From NCBI GenBank assembly GCA_910587995.1, contig CAJUNS010000035.1, forward strand, positions 1 to 26,476: a DNA stretch of 26,476 nucleotides. The letters are read 5' to 3'. Under the pieces are notes generated by a model. The model saw only the letters and a list, made by a program, of their open reading frames with translations. It ran no database searches and was not told the DNA's origin. Every line of letters begins with the position of its first letter. Positions within the stretch are counted from its first letter, which is position 1. The DNA is from an uncultured Oscillospiraceae bacterium. Its GTDB lineage: Bacteria > Bacillota_A > Clostridia > Oscillospirales > Acutalibacteraceae. The position numbers and the translations under genes are program-made. Shown in pieces: positions 21,162 through 26,476 of the stretch.

Positions 21162-23477
21162 ATGTTTTCTCAGGAGTTTCAAAGCTGGGCCCAGGCGGGC
21201 TGGCAGGCCCGGGCTGGGCTGTGGGAGAAGGCTCCGGCTTGGCCGGAGGCTTTGGCCCAGTTAAACGGCCAGGAGCAGACCGCCTTCCAGGCCCTGGGGG
21301 CCACCCTGCCCGCCACGGATGTGGGGGACTATTCCCCCCAGCGGCTGATTCCATTCCTGCGGGAGGGACTGGCCGCGCGGGGGGACTTTGGCTGGTGCCG
21401 CGCCCTGCCGGAGCGGATGTTTTGGAAGGATGTGCTCTACCCCCGGGTGAACAACGAGGAGCTGAGCCCCTGCCGGGAACTCTTCCGCCGGGAGCTGGAG
21501 CCCCGCCTGACCGGCCTGGACCTGCCGGAGGCTATTTTGGAGGTAAACCGCTGGTGTGCCGGACATGTGACCTACCGCTCCACGGACGAGCGCACGGCCT
21601 CCGCTTTGGCAGTGTACCACAGGGGCTGGGGGCGCTGCGGGGAGGAATCCCTCTTTGCGGTGAACGCCCTGCGCAGCGTGGGCATTGCCGCCCGGCAGAT
21701 CTACGCCCCCCGCTGGTCCCACTGCGATGACAACCACGCCTGGGTAGAGGCCTGGGACGGGGCGCGCTGGCGTTTTTTGGGGGCCTGCGAGCCCGAGCCC
21801 CGGCTGGATATGGGCTGGTTTCCCCCGGCGGCGGGCCGGGCCATGCTCATCCACACCCGGGCCTTTGCCGGGGCGGCGGATGGCCATTGGCTCTTCCCAG
21901 AGACAGACCCCCTGGATTTGGACATGCGGGAGGGCCTGGCCTATGAAAGCGTCACGGGCCGCTATGCCCCCACAGGGGCCTTCCAGGTACAGGTTACCGG
22001 CCCCAATGGTCCGGCGGCGGGAGCCCGGGTAGGCTTCTACCTGCTTAACGAGGGGGCCCTGTGGCCCATTGCCCAGCGCCTAACAGACAAGGCCGGTCAA
22101 ACCGCCCTGAACCTGGGCCGGGGCAGCCTGTGGGTGCTGGCCCAGCAGGAGGGGCGCGCCGCTGAGGCTCTGGTCCACACGGGGGAGCAGAACACCCTGG
22201 AGCTGGTTCTGGGCCAGAGTTCCGCTGGGGACGCGCCGGTTTCCTTCTGCTTCACAGCCCCGCCGGACCGGGGAAGCATTGGCACGCCTTTGACACCGGC
22301 GGAGCGGGAGGCCAAAGGCCAGGTTCTGGCCCGGGCCCGGGCCTGCCGGAAAGCCCGGGGCTCTCTGGTTGGGGAGGCGCCAGGGCCCGAGTGGGCGGAC
22401 GTGCTGCGCGTCCTGACCAAAAAGGACCGGGCCCAGAAGGTGGACCCGGCTGTGCTGGAAGACTGCCGGAGCGCCCGGGAGCTGGCCGGGCTTTGGCCGG
22501 AGGAAGTCTTCCAGGAGGGGCTGCTCTCCCCCCGGTTTGGCACCGAGCCGCTGGCTCCTTGGCGGGCCCAGCTGGCCGGAGCGGCAGGCCAGTCCCCAGA
22601 GGACCTGTGGCCTTGGCTGCAAGAGCATGTGGAACGGCTGGACAGCTTCCAGGACCTGCCCCAAACCCCGGCGGGCGCTTGGGCCCTGCAAGGGGCAAAC
22701 GCCAAAGGCATGGCCGCGCTGTACTGCGCCCTGTGCCGGGCAGAGGGCGTTCCGGCCCGGCTGGGGGCGGGGGGGTGGCCCGAATATTGGCGGGCGGGAG
22801 CCTTCCACCCGGCGGCGGGCCAGGCCTATGGCTGGCTGAGTCTTTCCGGAAAGCCCGGCGGCGGGCAGAAGCTGGGGCTGATGCGCTTGGATGAGGGCTG
22901 GACGCCTCTGCCCGCCCCCCAGCCCGGTCAGGCTATGCCCCTGCCCCCAGGCCGGTACCGGCTGATTTGCTCCACCCGGCTGCCTAATGGCAACCAGCTG
23001 GCAAGGGCTCAGGATTTCACCCTGGCCTCCGGCCAGCGGCTGGCCCTTTTGGCGGAGTTCCGGCAGGCCCGGGCGGAAGAGCTGGTCCACCGGCTGGCCC
23101 TGCCCCAGGCGGCTTTGGAGCGGGAGGGCCAGTCCCTCTCTCTTAGGGAGCTGCTGGGCCGGTCTCCTTACACCCTGCTGTGCTGGCTGGACCCAGGGGC
23201 GGAACCCACCGAGCATCTTTTGGGCGAGGTGGAGGCGGCCTCGGCCCGGCTGGCGGCTTTGGGATGCCAGACCCTCTTTGTGGGGGATGGTCCCGGCTGG
23301 TGGCGCTGTGAGGCGGGGCTTCCCGAAGCTGTGGCCCGCCGGTTCTATTTGGAGCCCGGGGTGCTGCCCCTGCTTGTTCTGGCCGAACGGCAAGGGGATG
23401 GCCTTTACGCCTGCGCGGGCTACAATGTAGGCTCCGTGGAGCTGGCGGCAGGCATCGCCCAGGCCCTGGGCGGGTGA
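21162..23477 (+). CDS. Multidomain transglutaminase-like protein
   Basis: The 771-residue product is unusual. A transglutaminase-like domain (about 120-235) has the Cys-His pair in RCGEES (C159) and DNHAWVE (H192), with E210 in GACEPEP near the third position. A beta-rich module resembling a carboxypeptidase regulatory fold follows (about 265-345), then a linker. A second, degenerate transglutaminase-like region lies at about 490-590 (NAKGMAALYCALCRAEGVPARL, no catalytic Cys at the usual place), then another beta module (about 600-640) and a thioredoxin-like C-terminus (about 660-771) without a CxxC pair. There is no signal peptide. The substrate is unknown; it may bind or cleave peptide or glycopeptide. 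It is the third gene of the operon. Confidence 0.72.
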   Translation: MFSQEFQSWAQAGWQARAGLWEKAPAWPEALAQLNGQEQTAFQALGATLPATDVGDYSPQRLIPFLREGLAARGDFGWCRALPERMFWKDVLYPRVNNEELSPCRELFRRELEPRLTGLDLPEAILEVNRWCAGHVTYRSTDERTASALAVYHRGWGRCGEESLFAVNALRSVGIAARQIYAPRWSHCDDNHAWVEAWDGARWRFLGACEPEPRLDMGWFPPAAGRAMLIHTRAFAGAADGHWLFPETDPLDLDMREGLAYESVTGRYAPTGAFQVQVTGPNGPAAGARVGFYLLNEGALWPIAQRLTDKAGQTALNLGRGSLWVLAQQEGRAAEALVHTGEQNTLELVLGQSSAGDAPVSFCFTAPPDRGSIGTPLTPAEREAKGQVLARARACRKARGSLVGEAPGPEWADVLRVLTKKDRAQKVDPAVLEDCRSARELAGLWPEEVFQEGLLSPRFGTEPLAPWRAQLAGAAGQSPEDLWPWLQEHVERLDSFQDLPQTPAGAWALQGANAKGMAALYCALCRAEGVPARLGAGGWPEYWRAGAFHPAAGQAYGWLSLSGKPGGGQKLGLMRLDEGWTPLPAPQPGQAMPLPPGRYRLICSTRLPNGNQLARAQDFTLASGQRLALLAEFRQARAEELVHRLALPQAALEREGQSLSLRELLGRSPYTLLCWLDPGAEPTEHLLGEVEAASARLAALGCQTLFVGDGPGWWRCEAGLPEAVARRFYLEPGVLPLLVLAERQGDGLYACAGYNVGSVELAAGIAQALGG

Positions 23478-23546
23478 GGCCGGAAGGGCCCGGGGCTTGT
23501 TCGCCCCATAAACATTTACATCACAACGGAGAAAGGACTTTGCGGT

Positions 23547-24749
23547 ATGGAACAGAAACCTGTTAAAGTTGCCATGATCGGCGTGGGCGCCATCAGCGGC
23601 ATTTATCTGAAAAATATGACCCACACCTTCCGGGAGGTAGATCTTGTGGGGGTGTGCGACTTAATCCCTGAAAGGGCTGAGAAGGGCGCGGCCTATGTGA
23701 GGGAGGAGATAGAGAAGGGCGCGCAGGTGCGGGATCCGAAAATCTACAAGGACATGTTCGAGGCCTTTAACGATCCGGAGGTGGAGGTGGTTTTAAACCT
23801 CACCCGGCCCTATGAGCACTTTGAGGTGACAAAGCAGGCCCTCCTCCACGGCAAGCATGTGTACAGCGAGAAGCCCCTGGGGGTGGACATGGAAGAGGCA
23901 AACCAGCTTATCTCCCTGGCAGAGGAGAAGGGGCTGCAAATCGGCGGCGCGCCGGATACCTTTATGGGCGCGGGCATCCAAACCGCCCGGCACCTCATTG
24001 ACAGCGGCATGATTGGCAACGTGGTGGGGGCCTCCTGCGCCATGGTGTGCCATGGGCATGAAACCTGGCACCCGGACCCGGAGTTTTACTACAAGCGGGG
24101 CGGCGGGCCTATGCTGGACATGGGGCCCTACTACATCACCGCCTTGGTGCAGCTTTTGGGCGAGGTGAAGGGCGTGATGGGCATGACGAAGAAAACCTTC
24201 CCCCAGCGGCTGATTACCTCAGAGCCCCACCGGGGAGAGACCATCCAGGTGGACGTGGACACCTGGCTCTCGGGGAACCTGGAATTTACCAGCGGAGCCA
24301 TTGCCCAGGTGTTCACCACCTTTGACGTGCATTACACCGCCCAGTCCCGGTTTGAGGTGTATGGCACCCAGGGCAGCTTGATGGTCCCCGACCCCAATAC
24401 CTTTGGCGGGCCGGTGCTTCTGCTGCGGCCCGAGGACGCTGCCGCCGCCCCCAAGACCGATCCGGGCCTTGCCCGCCACGGGGTGCCGGACTTCTATGCT
24501 GGCTGGAAGGAAATGCCCCTGCTCTATGACTATCCGGAAAACAGCCGGGGCCTGGGGCTTGCGGATATGTGCAAGGCCCTGCGCACCGGGCGGGATCACC
24601 GGGCAAACTACCAGCAGCAGCGCCATGTGCTGGAGGTGATGACCAGCTTCAGCAAGTCCTGCGAGAGCCGGGCCTACCTGCCCATGGAGACAAAATATAC
24701 CCGCACAGCGCCGATGGAGCTGAACCCCATGCACGGCATTTTAGATTAG
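23547..24749 (+). CDS. Gfo/Idh/MocA-family dehydrogenase
   Basis: These NAD(P)-dependent enzymes oxidise a hydroxyl on sugars, inositols or glycosides. The 400-residue product has an N-terminal Rossmann fold (VAMIGVGAISGIYL, 8-21), the catalytic EKPLG motif (108-112) and the C-terminal sheet domain with GGGPMLDMGPYYI. The His/Tyr positions after the GGGPMLDMG turn fit the family. GAGAAAGGA precedes the ATG at 23547. The 69-base gap to the gene before shows no terminator, so it belongs to the same operon. Exact substrate is unknown. Confidence 0.88.
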   Translation: MEQKPVKVAMIGVGAISGIYLKNMTHTFREVDLVGVCDLIPERAEKGAAYVREEIEKGAQVRDPKIYKDMFEAFNDPEVEVVLNLTRPYEHFEVTKQALLHGKHVYSEKPLGVDMEEANQLISLAEEKGLQIGGAPDTFMGAGIQTARHLIDSGMIGNVVGASCAMVCHGHETWHPDPEFYYKRGGGPMLDMGPYYITALVQLLGEVKGVMGMTKKTFPQRLITSEPHRGETIQVDVDTWLSGNLEFTSGAIAQVFTTFDVHYTAQSRFEVYGTQGSLMVPDPNTFGGPVLLLRPEDAAAAPKTDPGLARHGVPDFYAGWKEMPLLYDYPENSRGLGLADMCKALRTGRDHRANYQQQRHVLEVMTSFSKSCESRAYLPMETKYTRTAPMELNPMHGILD

Positions 24750-24776
24750 TGCAAAACCGGCTAAGGAGGCTGCGTG

Positions 24777-25142
24777 ATGATTCGCTTTGACCACTTTAAC
24801 TTCAATGTGTTCGATTTGGAGCAGAGCCTGGATTTTTACAAAAAGGCCTTGGGACTGGCCCCCGCGCGGGAAGTGGAAGCCCCGGATGGCAGTTTCAAAA
24901 TTGTCTTTTTGAAAAACGGGGAGAACGATTTCAAGCTGGAGCTGACCTGGCTGCGGGACAGGGAAACCCCTTATGATTTGGGGGATTTGGAGTACCACCT
25001 GGCCTTTGTCACCAATGAGTACGAGGCGTTTTACGCCCGGCACCAGGAGATGGGCTGCGTCTGCTTTGACAACCGGGAGATGGGAATCTACTTTATCCAG
25101 GACCCGGACGGCTACTGGATCGAGATTGTGCCGGAGCGGTAA
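24777..25142 (+). CDS. gloA: VOC-family protein, glyoxalase I-like
   Basis: The 121-residue product has the paired beta-alpha-beta-beta-beta units of the vicinal oxygen chelate fold. The metal ligands expected for glyoxalase I are visible: His in RFDHFNFNV, Glu in LELTW, His in EYHLAF and Glu in WIEIVPE. Glyoxalase I turns methylglyoxal-thiol adducts into the lactoyl thioester, but epimerases and lyases share the fold, so the role here is uncertain. AAGGAGG lies seven bases before ATG 24777; a GTG one codon upstream is possible. It sits between the dehydrogenase and the IolE-like gene. Confidence 0.83.
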   Translation: MIRFDHFNFNVFDLEQSLDFYKKALGLAPAREVEAPDGSFKIVFLKNGENDFKLELTWLRDRETPYDLGDLEYHLAFVTNEYEAFYARHQEMGCVCFDNREMGIYFIQDPDGYWIEIVPER

Positions 25143-25227
25143 AGCAGGAACGGTGGGGCTTGTCCCAGAGTTAGGCCGGAGGCTATAACAATACAAAATA
25201 TCCTAAAAAACAAAAGGAGCGTTTACT

Positions 25228-26055
25228 ATGAAAGCAGCATACACAGGCTGGACTTGGATTAATGCCAAGGAGCCGGAGGAAGCCAAAAAGCAGCTGGAAC
25301 AGAGCTTTAAAGAGTGCAAGTTCCTGGGGTATGACATGGTGGAGAACTTCGCCTTTATCCGGGACTTTTTTGTGGAGAACCCCCAGGAGCTGGTGGACAT
25401 GACCAAGCGCTGCGGGGTGGAGCTGGTGAACCTGTATGGGCATTTCACCCTGGATGTGGAGGAATCCCTGCGAATTGCCATGGAGCAGGTGGACTTTTTG
25501 GCCGCTATTGGAGGCAAGTGGTATAACTGCCAGCACGGCGGCTTTGGAGAAGAGCCCTATGAGCGACCCACCGACCCGGAGATGCTGGACAAAATCTGCG
25601 AAATCGCCAACCGCCTGGGCGAGTATGCCAGCGGCAAGGGCGTGACGGTATGCTTCCATCCCCATTTTGGCACCTGCGTCTTTTCCCAAAGCGACATCGA
25701 CTATTTTGCCGCCCACACAAAGCCGGAGTATGTGTCCTTCTGCCTGGATACGGCCCACACCACCCTGGCGGGCATGGACCCGGCGGCGCTGGTCCGGCAG
25801 TATGGCAGCCGCATTGCCTATATGCATTTGAAGGATGTGGACAGCTATGCCCTCAGCAAGGCCCAGGGCCGGGACAAGATGGGTTCTTTCCGGGCGTTGG
25901 GTCACGGCACGGTGGACTTCCCCGCGGTGAAGGCCGCCCTGGAAGAGGTGGGCTATGACGGTGTGCTCTGCGTGGAGCTGGACCGGCCCGAGGTGTGCAA
26001 CTTCCACTCGGCAGAGGTTTCCCGTATCTATCTGCGGGACGTGCTGGGACTCTAA
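25228..26055 (+). CDS. Sugar isomerase/epimerase, IolE-like TIM barrel
   Basis: The 275-residue product is a xylose-isomerase-like TIM barrel. Motifs resemble IolE (2-keto-myo-inositol dehydratase): CFHPHFGTCV (142-151), CLDTAHTTLAGMDP (172-185), RIAYMHLKDVD (195-205), GHGTVDFPAVKAAL and VELDRP (249-254). Expected metal ligands are H146 or H144, D174, H200 and E250. IolE-type enzymes act on 2-keto sugars or cyclitols after a dehydrogenase step, and relatives cleave 3-keto glycosides. The dehydrogenase two genes upstream is consistent with such a pair. AAAAGGAG precedes the ATG. It is the last gene before the terminator. Confidence 0.85.
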   Translation: MKAAYTGWTWINAKEPEEAKKQLEQSFKECKFLGYDMVENFAFIRDFFVENPQELVDMTKRCGVELVNLYGHFTLDVEESLRIAMEQVDFLAAIGGKWYNCQHGGFGEEPYERPTDPEMLDKICEIANRLGEYASGKGVTVCFHPHFGTCVFSQSDIDYFAAHTKPEYVSFCLDTAHTTLAGMDPAALVRQYGSRIAYMHLKDVDSYALSKAQGRDKMGSFRALGHGTVDFPAVKAALEEVGYDGVLCVELDRPEVCNFHSAEVSRIYLRDVLGL

Positions 26056-26099
26056 CAGTGCGACAAGCGGGAGGAGGACCGGTTTACCTTCCGCTCATG

Positions 26100-26135
26100 A
26101 CGGGACTTGGCGGGAAGCCAAGTCTCGTTTTTTTG
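26100..26135 (+). terminator. Rho-independent terminator of the fucosidase operon
   Basis: A 12-bp stem (ACGGGACTTGGC at 26100-26111 with GCCAAGTCTCGT at 26117-26128, one G-T pair) closes GGGAA and is followed by a T run to 26134. It lies 44 bases after the last gene. Confidence 0.93.
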
Positions 26136-26215
26136 TGCAATTCTGCCAAAACTCCGAGAGGACAGGGGGAGCAAGGGCGAAAAAAGGAAAATTTTTGTGA
26201 GAAGGCAAAAAAGAC

Positions 26216-26244
26216 TTTACATTTCGGTCCGACTATGATAAACT
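26216..26244 (+). promoter_or_regulatory. Possible promoter of the tRNA-headed repeats
   Basis: TTTACA (26216-26221) and TAAACT (26239-26244) are separated by 17 bases. A start near 26251 would place the first repeat unit about 25 bases downstream, similar to the tRNA-Leu layout. The -10 is weak, so this is tentative. Confidence 0.35.
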
Positions 26245-26274
26245 TATAAAAGCCGCAAGGCGGTTCCCATATTT

Positions 26275-26408
26275 GGGCCTGTAGCGCAGCTGGGAGCCCA
26301 CCCGGTGCAGTTCTATGACCCACTTTTTAGGGATGTATCTCATGTGGCCGCCACTCGGTTCGCAACTACAAATTTTGATTTCCTGTTATCACCTCCAAAA
26401 TTTCAAAC
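26275..26408 (+). repeat. tRNA-headed repeat, unit 1
   Basis: The unit starts GGGCCTGTAGCGCAGCTGGG, like the acceptor strand and D arm of a tRNA gene. From the D-loop on it leaves the tRNA pattern: the second half of the D stem is changed, no matching CAGGCCC acceptor strand, T arm or CCA end is found. It then runs GTTCTATGACCCACTTTT and on to ATGTATCTCA, which unit 2 shares almost exactly. Bases 26341-26408 are AT-rich and lack known signals. The whole unit is 134 bases. Confidence 0.7.
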
Positions 26409-26476
26409 GGGCGATTAGCTCAGTTGGGAGCCCGCACGGTGCGGTTATATGACCCACTTTTTAGGGATGTATCTCA
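26409..26476 (+). repeat. tRNA-headed repeat, unit 2 (runs off the window)
   Basis: The unit starts GGGCGATTAGCTCAGTTGGG, like the 5' part of a tRNA-Val gene, with a D stem GCTC/GAGC but a shortened D-loop. It then follows unit 1: GGGAGCCC, CGGTGC, and a 29-base identical stretch from TATGACCC (26448) to ATCTCA at the window end. The differing 5' heads and identical tails indicate a shared element rather than one duplicated gene. Its end is outside the window, so it is unclear whether more units or true tRNA genes follow. Confidence 0.7.

Noticed and set aside
22080..23624. Minus-strand frame of 514 codons
   Set aside because: It lies opposite the transglutaminase-like gene, which has a ribosome site, operon context and real domains.
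26289..26419. Possible short protein frame through repeat unit 1
   Set aside because: The frame is open for about 40 codons, but there is no start with a ribosome site, and it begins inside the tRNA-like head. It is better explained as part of a repeat.
26275..26476. Two tRNA genes at the right edge
   Set aside because: Only the 5' third resembles tRNA. No anticodon arm, T arm or pairing 3' acceptor strand could be found for unit 1, and unit 2 shares the same non-tRNA tail.

Overview
The window looks like a chromosomal segment of a GC-rich, spore-forming Clostridia bacterium, most likely Oscillospiraceae (Flavonifractor/Lawsonibacter-like). The lineage is inferred from strong AGGAGG-type ribosome binding sites, a fused IspDF, a BofA-type sporulation protein, GH25 lysozymes and a gut-type sugar catabolic operon; no rRNA is present to confirm it. 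No phage, insertion sequence or CRISPR array was seen.

Layout. 1-412: the 3' part of tRNA-Asn(GTT) and a complete tRNA-Leu(CAG), each followed by a rho-independent terminator; tRNA-Leu has a near-perfect sigma-A promoter. 539-7118: the F1Fo ATP synthase operon, with consensus promoter, leader, atpB, atpE, atpF, a delta/alpha fusion, atpG, atpD, atpC and a terminator. There is no stand-alone atpH. Instead, about 80 residues matching the C-terminal domain of delta are fused to the front of alpha. 7183-9265 (minus strand): two paralogous membrane-anchored GH25 proteins, one with intact catalytic acids and one with all of them replaced. 9338-13880: a GNAT acetyltransferase, then a MarR regulator, a half-size ABC exporter and murD, the last two overlapping by four bases. 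14042-17835: rnr (RNase R), a 58-residue BofA-like gene with a possible sigma-E promoter, and nagA with a terminator. 17904-19170: ispDF. 19173-19327: an intergenic stretch with three hairpins. 19369-26135: a six-gene operon (GNAT, GH29 alpha-fucosidase, a multidomain transglutaminase-like protein, a Gfo/Idh/MocA dehydrogenase, a VOC/glyoxalase protein and an IolE-like TIM-barrel enzyme), closed by a terminator. 26275-26476: two tandem 134-base units that start like tRNA genes but continue into a shared non-tRNA sequence; the second unit runs off the window.

How the genes may work together. The ATP synthase operon is complete except for the delta N-terminal domain, and the fusion may replace the contact that this domain normally makes with alpha. 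MarR, the ABC exporter and murD suggest a locus linked to the cell envelope or drug response. The final operon combines an intracellular fucosidase with a sugar dehydrogenase and an inosose-dehydratase-like enzyme, so it may process a fucosylated or otherwise glycosylated compound by oxidation and elimination. Its substrate cannot be read from the sequence. The most unusual items are the delta/alpha fusion, the dead GH25 paralogue beside a live one, the transglutaminase-like protein without a secretion signal, and the tRNA-headed repeats at the right edge.
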